DNA from: Deltaproteobacteria bacterium
GTDB lineage: Bacteria > Desulfobacterota > Desulfuromonadia > Geobacterales > Pseudopelobacteraceae
Assembly (NCBI GenBank): GCA_021778115.1
Contig: JAJYCS010000017.1
Span: 1 to 37,103, forward strand
Reading direction: 5' to 3'
DNA length: 37,103 nucleotides
Shown: positions 18,199-25,509 of the stretch, in pieces
Layout: the number at the start of each line of letters is the position of its first letter
Numbering within the stretch: the stretch's first letter is position 1
The notes under the pieces: model-generated
Database searches by the model: none
What the model saw: only the letters and a program-made list of their open reading frames with translations
Told to the model about the DNA's origin: nothing
Position numbers and translations under genes: made by a program

Positions 18199-18214
18199 CG
18201 AGCCCCCTTCCGTG

Positions 18215-19795
18215 TCAGCGGGCGTCACCGGCGGTCCCTCCATCGGAGGGGGGGGAACAGGGGAGTTCGAAGGCGAAGATACTCCCGCCTTCCACCCCCT
18301 GCTCGGCCCAGATGACGCCGCCGTGGTATTCCACAATCTGCCGGCAGATCGGGAGCCCCAGTCCGGTCCCCTTGGGGCGGTCCGTCAGGGTGTCGCCGAC
18401 CTGCTTGAACTTCTCGAACACCCGGCTCCGGTCCTCTTCGGCAATACCGATACCGGTATCGATGACGGTGACCCGCAGACCCTCACCAGCCAGTCGTCCT
18501 GGCCCCGACACGCCGGCGCGGATGGTGACCGTCCCGCTGTCCGTGAACTTGAGGGCGTTGGAGAGGAGGTTGATCACTACCTGGATGATCCGGTCCGGAT
18601 CGCAGGTGATCACCGGTAGGTCTGCCGGGATCTCCCGGCGCAGGGCCAGCCCTTTCTGCTCATAGAGGGGGCTGATGGCCGCAGTGGCACGATCGATCAG
18701 ATCCCCCACCGTTGCCGGCTCGTAGCGCCACTCGATCTTTCCCGCCTCCATCTTTGCCAGATCTAGGACGTCGTTGATCAGGTCAGTGAGGCGTTCCCCT
18801 TCCGCAATGATCACCTCGATGCTCTCGCTCACCTGGGCCACGGTCCGGTCGGTCCTGGCATCGCGGTCGATGAGGCGGGGAAAGATTTGCTCCTCCAGCT
18901 TCTTCCGGATGACCCGGGTAAAGCCGATGATGGAGGTGAGGGGGGTACGGAGCTCGTGGGAGACGGTGGAGATGAAGTCGTCCTTCATCCGCTCGATCTC
19001 TTTTTCCGAGGTGACGTCCCGCACGATCACCAGATTGCCGATGCACTCATCCTGACGTTTCGCGGCGGTCTGTTTCCGGTGGATGACCGCCCCCACCGCA
19101 GAACCGGTCCCCCCCCCTTTTAGTTCCAACTGGGTGGTAGCCGGCAGCTCGGCGTCGTCACCGAACCCGGCGTACAGGGGCGCCAGCTGTTCCGGCAGGA
19201 CCTGGCTGCAGTGCTGACCCATTAGCTCCTGCTCGGTGCGTCCCAGCATCGTGACCAGAGCCGGGTTGACCAGGGTGATCCGGGATTGGGCGTTGGTGAC
19301 CAGCAGGCCGTCAGGCATATTGTTGATGATGGCGGTCAGGTAGGAGAGGGTCTCCTCCTGCTCGCTGGTCTTGGCGGCCAGATCGGCCAGCAGCTGGATG
19401 TTCTGCAGCTTGAGCTGGTGCTTTTCCAAGGCCCGTTTGACGGTGATGGCGATGGTCTCCTGGATCCCCTCATCCTTGAGCACATAATCGATGGCGCCGC
19501 TGCTCAGGGCGTCCACCGCCACCGAGATGCTGCTGACGCTGGTCACCATGATGATCGGCAGGTCCAACTGCTGCTCCCGCAAGGTCTTGATCAACATGAT
19601 GCCGTCCATCTCCGGCATATTGACGTCGGAGACGATCAGGTCGATCTCCGATGCCGCCCGGCAGGTCTCCAGCGCCTCCCTGCCGTTTGTGGCCGTGATT
19701 ACCCGGTAACCGTTGGCCTCCAGGATGGTGGCCAGCATCTCCCGCACAAAGGCGTCGTCGTCGACTACCAGGATGGTTATGGCCTTGGCGCTCAT
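18215..19795 (-). CDS. REC-PAS sensor histidine kinase
   Basis: A soluble 526-aa hybrid kinase with its receiver at the front. Domains: REC at 6-122 (D57 in IVSDVNMPEMDG), a coiled linker, a PAS domain at about 150-265 (IINNMPDGLLVTNAQ, then the VIVRDVTSEKEIERM exit), HisKA with the phosphoaccepting His in VSHELRTPLTSIIGF, and HATPase_c (VINLLSNALKFTDSG, VIDTGIGI, GTGLGLPICRQIV). There are no transmembrane segments, so it senses cytoplasmic signals or takes input through the receiver. GGGAG precedes ATG 19795; the gap to the upstream receiver gene is 28 bp. Likely partners are the neighbouring stand-alone receivers. Confidence 0.93.
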   Translation of the reverse strand: MSAKAITILVVDDDAFVREMLATILEANGYRVITATNGREALETCRAASEIDLIVSDVNMPEMDGIMLIKTLREQQLDLPIIMVTSVSSISVAVDALSSGAIDYVLKDEGIQETIAITVKRALEKHQLKLQNIQLLADLAAKTSEQEETLSYLTAIINNMPDGLLVTNAQSRITLVNPALVTMLGRTEQELMGQHCSQVLPEQLAPLYAGFGDDAELPATTQLELKGGGTGSAVGAVIHRKQTAAKRQDECIGNLVIVRDVTSEKEIERMKDDFISTVSHELRTPLTSIIGFTRVIRKKLEEQIFPRLIDRDARTDRTVAQVSESIEVIIAEGERLTDLINDVLDLAKMEAGKIEWRYEPATVGDLIDRATAAISPLYEQKGLALRREIPADLPVITCDPDRIIQVVINLLSNALKFTDSGTVTIRAGVSGPGRLAGEGLRVTVIDTGIGIAEEDRSRVFEKFKQVGDTLTDRPKGTGLGLPICRQIVEYHGGVIWAEQGVEGGSIFAFELPCSPPSDGGTAGDAR

Positions 19796-19823
19796 GGTGC
19801 ACTCCCTGCGGCGTCCCTCGGAT

Positions 19824-20198
19824 TCAACGTTTCAGGACCTCCCGGGCCTTGGCGAGTACGTCGTCCGGGTTGAACGGTTTTGTCATATACAGGTCAGCCC
19901 CCACCTCCTGGCCCCGTTGCTTGTCAAACTCCTGCCCCTTGGCGGTCAGCAGCACGATGTAGACATCGCCCAGCTCGAGTTCGTTCTTGACCGCGTTGCA
20001 GACATCAAAGCCGCTCATCTTCGGCATCATGACGTCGAGAAAGACCAGCGCAGGCTCCTCATCCCGGATGATCTCCAGGGCGGCCTGACCGTTATCGGCG
20101 GTGATCACCTCGACCCCCTCCTCTTCCAACTCCTCCAGGGTCAGCTCCAACAGGTAGCGGATATGGGGTTCATCATCAACCACCAGTATCTTGGGCAT
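19824..20198 (-). CDS. Single-domain response regulator (CheY-like)
   Basis: A 124-aa stand-alone receiver. Visible residues: VVDDE at 6-10, phosphoacceptor D55 (LVFLDVMMPKMSG), Thr in VLLTAKGQ, and lysine in YMTKPFNP, all in the proper places. A run of glutamates (LEELEEEGVE) lies in the first helix. GGGGAGGAG precedes ATG 20198. It lies between the HD-GYP gene and the REC-PAS kinase, so it probably accepts from that kinase; the output partner is unknown. Confidence 0.92.
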   Translation of the reverse strand: MPKILVVDDEPHIRYLLELTLEELEEEGVEVITADNGQAALEIIRDEEPALVFLDVMMPKMSGFDVCNAVKNELELGDVYIVLLTAKGQEFDKQRGQEVGADLYMTKPFNPDDVLAKAREVLKR

Positions 20199-20233
20199 TT
20201 GGGTCTCCTCCCCGTGCTATCGGCCGGTATACT

Positions 20234-21589
20234 TCAGGCGAGCCGCGCGTTGGCCGTAAAGTAGGCATCCATGACATCTGAGGCGAAAAAGGCCTCCACG
20301 ATCTCCGGGTCAAACTGGGTTCCGGCGTTTTTACGCAGCTCCTCAAACGCCTCTTCAAAGGGGAACCCTTTCCGGTAGGGGCGATCGGTGGTCATGGCGT
20401 CAAAGGAGTCGGCCACGGCTATAATTCGGGCGGTTATGTCGATCTGGGCGCCGCTCAGGCCGTCGGGGTAGCCTCGCCCGTCGAAACGTTCGTGATGGTG
20501 TTTGACACCAGGGATGATGTCGCTCAGTTGCGGTATCCGGCTGATAATCTCCTCCCCAAAGACCGGATGGCGCATGATCTGCTGAAATTCATCCTCGGTG
20601 AGTTTTGACTGTTTGAGGAGGATATCGTCCCGGACCCCGATCTTGCCTATGTCATGGAGGACTGCGGCTAGTTCAAGCCGTTGCAGCTGCTCGTCGGAGA
20701 GATTCAGGGTCCGGCCCAGGGCCAGGCTGTATTCCATCACCCGTTTGGTATGGTTGCCGGTATAGGGGTCCCTTTTTTCGATGGTCTCTGCCAGGGTGTA
20801 GACCATGGTGTAGAAGGCGGCCTTCAACTGCAGGTACAGGGCCGCGTTCTCCATCTGCACCGCTGCCTGGGAGGCCAGCGTGGTGAACAGTTTCAGGTCC
20901 TCTGCCAGATACACCCGCTGGGTGGCGCTGGTCAACATCACGATGCCGATCCTGCTCTCCTTGGAGTGCAGCGGGGCGCACATGAGGGAGCTGACCGTTG
21001 TTGGGCGGTTGACGAAGCGGGGGTCTGTCGCGGCGTCGTTGACGATTTCCCCTTTTCCGGAGGCCCAGACCGCCCCCATGATGCCCTCGGGTTCAAGGCG
21101 GGCGCCTGGCCGGTACTCATTGCCTTCAGCAAGGAGCACCTCCAGAAGGCCGGTTTCCTTGTCCTGCAGCAGCACCGTGGCGCTGGTGAACGTGATCACC
21201 TGGCGGAGTTGTTCGAGGAGAAACGACGCGATCTCACGGGGTTCCATGCAAAACGGTATCTTGTCGGCAGTCTCGTAGAGGAGGGTGATCTCACGGTATT
21301 TGTGTAGTGTCTCGTTGCCCAGGTGTTTTCGTTCAAGCTCGATCTCGGCGTGGTAGGAGAGCAGAGAGGCCAGCAGTGAGGCCTTTTCATCGCCATAGAC
21401 CCGGCCGATCAGCTCCCCTTGGACGGTTACCGGATAGCAGGTGACGGCCCGTTCCCCTTCCGTTGCCAGCAGGAGGGTTCCGTCGGCCTCTTCAATCACC
21501 AGTGGGGTTGCCAAGGTGGTGACCAGGCGGGTTACCAGCGGGCTGAACGGCCTCCGTTTGAGCACCTTGCCAAGCGTGATACTGTTCAT
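20234..21589 (-). CDS. GAF/HD-GYP domain protein, predicted cyclic di-GMP phosphodiesterase
   Basis: A 451-aa protein with an N-terminal region of about 115 residues of unassigned fold, a GAF sensor domain (about 120-260) and an HD-GYP domain (about 265-440). The metal-binding HD motif is in LHDIGKIGV, and the HHERFDGRGYPDGL segment gives an intact GYP signature, so activity against c-di-GMP (or a related cyclic dinucleotide) is likely. No transmembrane segment is present. AAAGGAA precedes ATG 21589. It lies 42 bp downstream of the TusA-like gene. At the other end of the same block is a GGDEF synthase, giving an opposing pair. Confidence 0.92.
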   Translation of the reverse strand: MNSITLGKVLKRRPFSPLVTRLVTTLATPLVIEEADGTLLLATEGERAVTCYPVTVQGELIGRVYGDEKASLLASLLSYHAEIELERKHLGNETLHKYREITLLYETADKIPFCMEPREIASFLLEQLRQVITFTSATVLLQDKETGLLEVLLAEGNEYRPGARLEPEGIMGAVWASGKGEIVNDAATDPRFVNRPTTVSSLMCAPLHSKESRIGIVMLTSATQRVYLAEDLKLFTTLASQAAVQMENAALYLQLKAAFYTMVYTLAETIEKRDPYTGNHTKRVMEYSLALGRTLNLSDEQLQRLELAAVLHDIGKIGVRDDILLKQSKLTEDEFQQIMRHPVFGEEIISRIPQLSDIIPGVKHHHERFDGRGYPDGLSGAQIDITARIIAVADSFDAMTTDRPYRKGFPFEEAFEELRKNAGTQFDPEIVEAFFASDVMDAYFTANARLA

Positions 21590-21631
21590 AACCGTTCCTT
21601 TGCGGCGGGGACAGCCGTGTTGCGGGAGAGA

Positions 21632-21856
21632 TCAGAATTTGATCTGGGCGCGTTTTTTACCGTCCCCTTCATCCCGTATCCAGAGGATGGTCTTACGGGA
21701 ACGGGCGCACCAGTCGCGGAGGTCTTTCTCGAAGGTGTGGCAATCGGCGATCACCTCAAGTAGGTCGCCAGGCTGCATCTTGGTTGCCATTACGGTGAGC
21801 TTTAAGGTCGGTTGGGGGCACTTCAGGCCGAGGCAGTCAAGGGTCTGGCTGGACAT
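21632..21856 (-). CDS. TusA/SirA-family sulfur carrier protein
   Basis: A 74-aa protein of the TusA fold, which carries sulfur as a persulfide on a cysteine for thio-modification, molybdenum-cofactor or redox-sulfur pathways. The signature is LDCLGLKCPQPTLKL, with the carrier cysteine at C13 in the CPxP motif and an extra cysteine at C8. I chose ATG 21856: AAGGAG ends five bases before it, while an in-frame GTG at 21862 would sit on top of the ribosome site. It is the first gene of the long minus-strand block and follows a good promoter. Whether it serves the hydrogenase/HdrA module or simply shares the promoter cannot be told. Confidence 0.85.
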   Translation of the reverse strand: MSSQTLDCLGLKCPQPTLKLTVMATKMQPGDLLEVIADCHTFEKDLRDWCARSRKTILWIRDEGDGKKRAQIKF

Positions 21857-21934
21857 GGGCACTCCTTGTCGGGAGAGGATTGTGGTGAGACGGCAGAAAA
21901 AGGATGCCGTTTTATTTTTCCCTATTGCCCGTTT

Positions 21935-21962
21935 ACAATACGACGGATTCTTCGAATGTCAA
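21935..21962 (-). promoter_or_regulatory. Sigma70-type promoter ahead of the tusA-chemosensory-hydrogenase block
   Basis: On the minus strand TTGACA (21962-21957) is followed after 16 bases by TATTGT (21940-21935). Transcription would start near 21928, leaving a leader of about 70 nt before tusA. It is the only convincing promoter I found between the tRNA genes and the end of the block. Confidence 0.6.
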
Positions 21963-22029
21963 CCGTGTTATGCGATTGATAACGATGGCGCAGGATTTTC
22001 AGATGGGCTGGGGGGTATGGGGGGATGAT

Positions 22030-22127
22030 TGGCGGAGGCACATGGGAATCGAACCCACCGGGGAGATTTCTCATCCCCCCCACCGGTTTTGAAGACCGGG
22101 CGGCCCACCAGCGACCGACGTACCTCC
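22030..22127 (-). tRNA. selC: tRNA-Sec (anticodon TCA)
   Basis: Reading the minus strand, an 8-bp acceptor stem (GGAGGTAC with GTGCCTCC), a long D stem, an anticodon stem CCGGT/ACCGG around loop CTTCAAA, a long variable arm and a 3' CCA are all present. The length (98 nt with CCA), anticodon TCA and long acceptor stem identify the selenocysteine tRNA. It implies that the organism makes selenoproteins, although none is evident in this window. Confidence 0.95.
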
Positions 22128-22134
22128 GAACGAG

Positions 22135-22168
22135 AAACGGGTTAGGAGGTGAAATCCTAACCCGTTTT
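22135..22168. terminator. Perfect hairpin between tRNA-Arg and tRNA-Sec
   Basis: Arms AAACGGGTTAGGA (22135-22147) and TCCTAACCCGTTT (22155-22167) form a 13-bp perfect stem with a 7-base loop, with T-rich bases on both sides. It lies between two same-strand tRNA genes, so it is either a (partly read-through) terminator or a processing signal. If it fully stops transcription from the tRNA-Ser/tRNA-Arg side, tRNA-Sec would need its own promoter, and almost no room is left for one. Confidence 0.65.
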
Positions 22169-22173
22169 GTCTA

Positions 22174-22250
22174 TGGCGCGCTTGGAGAGATTCGAACTCC
22201 CGACACCCAGATTCGTAGTCTGGTACTCTATCCAGCTGAGCTACAAGCGC
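22174..22250 (-). tRNA. tRNA-Arg (anticodon ACG)
   Basis: A 77-nt cloverleaf including an encoded CCA. The acceptor stem is GCGCTTG/CAAGCGC, the D arm is AGCTCAGCTGGATAGAGT, the anticodon loop is ACTACGAAT with ACG (read as ICG), and the T arm contains GGGAGTTCGAATCTCTC. It is 18 bp downstream of tRNA-Ser on the same strand. Confidence 0.96.
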
Positions 22251-22268
22251 ATGGTGCAGCAATGGTGG

Positions 22269-22361
22269 TGGCGGAGAGAGAGGGATTCGAACCCTCGATA
22301 CCGGTTGTCCCAGTATACTCGCTTAGCAGGCGAGCGCCTTCGGCCTCTCGGCCATCTCTCC
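22269..22361 (-). tRNA. tRNA-Ser (anticodon GCT)
   Basis: A class II tRNA of 93 nt with encoded CCA: acceptor GGAGAGA/TCTCTCC, D arm GGCCGAGAGGCCGAAGGC, anticodon GCT in CTGCTAA, a long variable arm, and T arm AGGGTTCGAATCCCT. It is the first tRNA of the three-gene minus-strand cluster. Confidence 0.96.
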
Positions 22362-22382
22362 AAAGCAGGCAACGGATTTAGC

Positions 22383-22411
22383 TATATACATGATCACTGT
22401 AATGAGTGCAA
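22383..22411 (-). promoter_or_regulatory. Promoter of the tRNA-Ser/Arg/Sec cluster
   Basis: Minus-strand TTGCAC (22411-22406) and TATATA (22388-22383) are separated by 17 bases. The -10 lies 21 bases before the mature tRNA-Ser 5' end, the usual distance for a short tRNA leader. Confidence 0.65.
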
Positions 22412-22451
22412 GCTTTTTAAGACACTGGCCAACAGTGAGCAGAGACAGGGG

Positions 22452-23039
22452 CTAACGACCCTTCTTGAGGTCCACCAGGATCAGCTTGGCAACGGCCTTG
22501 AGCGTCTCGAAAACCCCCTCCCCTGTGGAGGCGCAGGCCTCAAACTCTGGGACATTGGTCGGGTTCAGTTCTTTGCGTAGTTCATCAATGGTAACCGTGT
22601 TTGGTAGGTCTCGTTTGTTGTACTGCACCACATAGGGGAGCCTGTCCAGGTCGTAGCCCTGTTCTTTCAGGTTATGGCGGAGATTTTCCAGGGATTCAAC
22701 GTTGGCGTCCATCCGTTCTTCCTGGGAATCGGCCACAAAAACGATCCCGTCTACCCCCTTCAGGATCAGTTTTCGGGAGGCATCGTAAAAGACCTGGCCC
22801 GGTACGGTATAGAGGTGGAAACGGGTCTTGAAACCGCGAATTTCACCAAGGGCCAGGGGGAGAAAGTCGAAGAACAGGGTTCGCTCGGTCTCGGTGGCAA
22901 GGCTGATCATCTTGCCTTTTGACTCAGGTGCGGTCTTGGCGTAGACGTGTTGCAGGTTGGTAGTCTTGCCGCACAGGCCTGGGCCGTAGTAGACGATCTT
23001 GCAATTTATTTCACGGGATGCGTAGTTGATGAAGGACAT
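22452..23039 (-). CDS. mglA: MglA-family small Ras-like GTPase
   Basis: MglA is the bacterial Ras-like GTPase that sets cell polarity; in Myxococcus it directs pili and gliding motors to one pole. The 195-aa product matches the family length. It has the P-loop GPGLCGKTT at 19-27 and a switch II segment VPGQ, where the usual Asp of DxxGQ is missing, a known MglA feature. The NKRD base-recognition motif (QYNKRDLP) is also present. I chose ATG 23039, with GAGG upstream; further in-frame sequence to 23135 overlaps mglB. It follows mglB by 22 bp. In Geobacter-type cells it may control pilus polarity, which is inference. Confidence 0.93.
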   Translation of the reverse strand: MSFINYASREINCKIVYYGPGLCGKTTNLQHVYAKTAPESKGKMISLATETERTLFFDFLPLALGEIRGFKTRFHLYTVPGQVFYDASRKLILKGVDGIVFVADSQEERMDANVESLENLRHNLKEQGYDLDRLPYVVQYNKRDLPNTVTIDELRKELNPTNVPEFEACASTGEGVFETLKAVAKLILVDLKKGR

Positions 23040-23061
23040 GCTGCGTACCTCGATCCAACTC

Positions 23062-23553
23062 CTAGCTGAACAGGTTGTCGATATCGTCGTCCGTGATCTC
23101 GGCAAACGGGAAGGAGGAGGAACCTGATTTTGCATGTTCTTCCGATTTCTTTACGAGTTTTTCAAAGATGGTGGAGAGCTCTTCGGAGGATTTTTTGACG
23201 CGCAGCCGCACCAGTCCCAATGAGGAACGGTTGTCGAACAGCACCACAAGGATGACCCGGCCGCCAACGATGGAGATGTGAAGATTGTCTTTTTCTCCCT
23301 CGTGAAAAAGAATGGAGAACTCTTTTTCTCCGATCAATTTGGCGAGGCCGCCGGTTGCGGCGATATTGCCGGCGGTCAACGATGCCAGTGAGGTGGTGTC
23401 AAAACGCTCGGTTTCGCCAACGCCGGAGATCAGCTGGCCGTTTTTGTCAACCAGAAAGATGACCTTTGAGTTTGAATCCTTGAGGAGACGCTCGATTACC
23501 TCATTGATCTCCTGAAATTCCTCGTCATACATGACCATCTGGGATGTGGACAT
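23062..23553 (-). CDS. mglB: MglB-like roadblock/LC7 protein (GTPase-activating partner of MglA)
   Basis: MglB homodimers activate GTP hydrolysis by MglA. The 163-aa product has the roadblock/LC7 fold: a helix, then [37 protein letters not shown], and paired strands [29 protein letters not shown] charged helical C-terminal tail ends in DDDIDNLFS. It is transcribed first, then mglA, the usual order for the pair. Promoter TTGAAT-17-TATAGA is seen upstream (23641-23613). Confidence 0.92.
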   Translation of the reverse strand: MSTSQMVMYDEEFQEINEVIERLLKDSNSKVIFLVDKNGQLISGVGETERFDTTSLASLTAGNIAATGGLAKLIGEKEFSILFHEGEKDNLHISIVGGRVILVVLFDNRSSLGLVRLRVKKSSEELSTIFEKLVKKSEEHAKSGSSSFPFAEITDDDIDNLFS

Positions 23554-23612
23554 GCCGATCTCCTTGCGTGGGTACGTACGGTTAATGGCTGCAGGCCGCC
23601 ATCTATCGCTTC

Positions 23613-23641
23613 TCTATAACAGAACGGTGCTGCAGATTCAA
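23613..23641 (-). promoter_or_regulatory. Probable mglBA promoter
   Basis: Minus-strand TTGAAT (23641-23636) and TATAGA (23618-23613) are 17 bases apart, about 60 bases upstream of mglB. On the other strand of the same 198-bp gap, TTGAAC (23685-23690) with a weaker TACCAT 17 bases on could serve ahbD. Confidence 0.5.
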
Positions 23642-23751
23642 GCTGATTCATCGCCGTACGGCGAAACGAAGGCGCGTTATGGTCTTGAACTTTCGAGAAC
23701 TTTCACCTACCATGCCACGAACTGCAGATTGCATTCAGGACCGGAGCTGTC

Positions 23752-24813
23752 ATGACAACCGAATTCATACCGAAGTGGATCGCCTGGGAGACCACCCAGC
23801 GTTGCAACCTCCGTTGCGTGCATTGCCGTTGTTCTGCAGAGCTCACCTCTTCCGAGGGGGATTTGAACACCGATGAAGGCAAAGGACTTCTTGCGGAGAT
23901 TGCCGCCTTCTCCAAGCCGGTGGTGGTACTCTCCGGCGGTGAGCCGCTGATGCGGCCCGACATCTTCGAGCTGGCTGCCTACGGCACGTCGCTGGGGTTG
24001 AGAATCTGTATGGCAACCAACGGCGCCTTGGTCACCGATGAGGTCTGCCGGCAGATGAAGGATGCCGATATCAAGATGGTATCGCTTTCCCTGGACGGTT
24101 CCAACGCGGCGCTGCATGACGACTTCCGTCAGTGCCCCGGCGCCTTTGAGGGGGTGGTGCGGGCGGCCGATCTCTTCAGGCGCCACGGTCAGAAGTTCCT
24201 GATTAATTCCTCCTTTACCAAGCGGAATCAGCACGACATCGCCAATACCTTCAAGACCGCCAAATCACTGGGGGCTACGGCCTGGTATATGTTCATGATT
24301 GTGCCCACCGGGCGGGGCGAGGAGATCATGAACGAGTTGATCTCCAAGGAGGACTACGAGGAGATACTGGATTGGCACTACCAGCAGGAAAAGTTGGAGG
24401 ATGAGATACTGATGCGTCCCACCTGCGCACCTCATTACTACCGTATCGTGCCACAGAGGGCCAAGGCGGAAGGGGTCAAGTTCCAGCGTCGTTCCCTCAC
24501 CTTCTCCACAGGCGGTGGCAAAGGCTGCATTGCAGCCCAGACCATCTGTCTGATCGACTGTTTCGGTAATGTGAAGCCCTGCTCCTATTTTCACCGGGTC
24601 GCCGGGAATATCAAGCAGACACCATTTCGTGAGATCTGGGAGTACTCGGAAATTTTTACCGATCTTCGCAATTTCAAAGCCTATAAGGGGAAGTGTGGAC
24701 AGTGCGAGTTCCTGAATGTCTGTGGCGGTTGTCGTGCCCGTGCAGATGCCGTCTATGGCGATTACATGGCTGAAGAGCCATTCTGTAACTATATCCCGCT
24801 GAAGGTCGCCTAG
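23752..24813 (+). CDS. ahbD: Radical SAM/SPASM protein, heme b synthase AhbD family
   Basis: AhbD converts iron-coproporphyrin III to heme b by radical decarboxylation of two propionates, the last step of the siroheme-dependent heme route used by sulfate reducers, methanogens and relatives. The 353-aa product opens with [19 protein letters not shown], giving the CxxxCxxC radical SAM cluster at C18, C22 and C25. GGEPL follows, along with the family-typical [11 protein letters not shown] and a [10 protein letters not shown] region. The C-terminal SPASM-like cysteines are at [12 protein letters not shown] and [17 protein letters not shown] lies upstream of ATG 23752. The related NirJ and AhbC enzymes share much of this; the CAPHYYR segment favours AhbD. 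It stands alone, divergent from mglBA. Confidence 0.85.
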   Translation: MTTEFIPKWIAWETTQRCNLRCVHCRCSAELTSSEGDLNTDEGKGLLAEIAAFSKPVVVLSGGEPLMRPDIFELAAYGTSLGLRICMATNGALVTDEVCRQMKDADIKMVSLSLDGSNAALHDDFRQCPGAFEGVVRAADLFRRHGQKFLINSSFTKRNQHDIANTFKTAKSLGATAWYMFMIVPTGRGEEIMNELISKEDYEEILDWHYQQEKLEDEILMRPTCAPHYYRIVPQRAKAEGVKFQRRSLTFSTGGGKGCIAAQTICLIDCFGNVKPCSYFHRVAGNIKQTPFREIWEYSEIFTDLRNFKAYKGKCGQCEFLNVCGGCRARADAVYGDYMAEEPFCNYIPLKVA

Positions 24814-24826
24814 ATGCACTTTCGTG

Positions 24827-24855
24827 TTGACACAGCCAGGCAGGCCGTATATAAA
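24827..24855 (+). promoter_or_regulatory. Strong promoter of tRNA-Phe
   Basis: TTGACA (24827-24832) and TATAAA (24850-24855) are exactly 17 bases apart, close to the sigma70 consensus. The predicted start is a few bases before the mature tRNA at 24868. The -35 lies only 14 bp after the ahbD stop. Confidence 0.75.
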
Positions 24856-24867
24856 CAAAAGCTCTTC

Positions 24868-24943
24868 GCCCAGATAGCTCAGTTGGTAGAGCAGTGGACT
24901 GAAAATCCACGTGTCGCTGGTTCGACTCCGGCTCTGGGCACCA
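24868..24943 (+). tRNA. tRNA-Phe (anticodon GAA)
   Basis: A 76-nt cloverleaf with encoded CCA: acceptor GCCCAGA/TCTGGGC, D arm AGCTCAGTTGGTAGAGCA, anticodon GAA in ACTGAAAAT, and T arm GCTGGTTCGACTCCGGC. A hairpin with a T run follows directly. Confidence 0.97.
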
Positions 24944-24956
24944 TCTCGATCTTACT

Positions 24957-24990
24957 AAGGCATCTATCCCGTTCGGGTGGGTGCCTTTTG
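24957..24990 (+). terminator. Terminator after tRNA-Phe
   Basis: AAGGCA (24957-24962) pairs with TGCCTT (24982-24987), with an inner CCCG/CGGG stem, and is followed by TTTTG. It sits between tRNA-Phe and the next open frame, whose GTG start at 25011 lies just beyond it. Confidence 0.65.
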
Positions 24991-25010
24991 TCTGTCTCAA
25001 GGGGGAAACG

Positions 25011-25448
25011 GTGAAAAAGGCGCTCATGCTGGTGATAATGCTCTCTCTTCTCGTTGCCGGTACGGTCTGTCGGGCTGACGAAGATCCAAAGAAACGGGCA
25101 GAACTATTGAAGCAGATCGAAAAATTGGAACAGCAGATTGCCGAACTGAGGGCGCTCAAGCTGCAGAAGCAGTCTCTTCCGGTGAAGCGTGACCAGTGTA
25201 TGAAGGTGGTGGGGGTGGAGGGGTACTGCAGCTGTGTTGTGGAGAAGTTACCCGCTAATGTGGATTTTCGGCAGTTTGTCCATATTCTGCTGGTCCCGGC
25301 AGGAGAGCTTGGGTATGAAAAAATGAAGCCCGATCAGCAACGGGACATTGATGCGGCGCTGGTTGCCTGGGCTAAGTGTGTTCAGTACAAGGGGCCTAAT
25401 AAGGAAGGCTTTCTGAAGGATATCATGAAACGTAAGACGCTGTTTTAG
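25011..25448 (+). CDS. Small secreted protein with coiled coil and conserved-looking cysteines, function unknown
   Basis: I do not recognise a named family. With the GTG start at 25011 (GGGGGAAAC just upstream) the product is 145 aa. It begins with a clear signal peptide (KKALMLVIMLSLLVAGTVCRA, cut probably after CRA) and a short coiled coil (AELLKQIEKLEQQIAELRAL). The globular part has C...YCSC...AKC spacing, four cysteines that could form disulfides or bind a metal in the periplasm. A longer frame from 24981 would start inside the tRNA-Phe terminator and bury the signal peptide, so I rejected it. It is followed by a GC-rich inverted repeat and the convergent iclR-type gene. Confidence 0.7.
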   Translation: MKKALMLVIMLSLLVAGTVCRADEDPKKRAELLKQIEKLEQQIAELRALKLQKQSLPVKRDQCMKVVGVEGYCSCVVEKLPANVDFRQFVHILLVPAGELGYEKMKPDQQRDIDAALVAWAKCVQYKGPNKEGFLKDIMKRKTLF

Positions 25449-25457
25449 ATGCGTTTA

Positions 25458-25492
25458 GGCCCGGCCCGCAGTGTTAGCACCCGGGCCGGGCC
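25458..25492. repeat. GC-rich inverted repeat between convergent genes
   Basis: GGCCCGGCCC (25458-25467) and GGGCCGGGCC (25483-25492) form a perfect 10-bp stem with a 15-base loop. There is no T run on either side, so it is a likely but unproven transcription stop between the convergent gene pair ending at 25448 and 25510. Confidence 0.5.
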
Positions 25493-25509
25493 AGCCAGCT
25501 GTAGGTACG

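Noticed and set aside
22025-22381. Plus-strand open frames across 22025-22580
   Set aside because: They run over three tRNA genes on the other strand and have no ribosome site or domain.
22030-24943. Possible integrated element next to the tRNA genes
   Set aside because: No integrase, no duplicated tRNA 3' end and no change in gene character were seen beside any of the four tRNAs.
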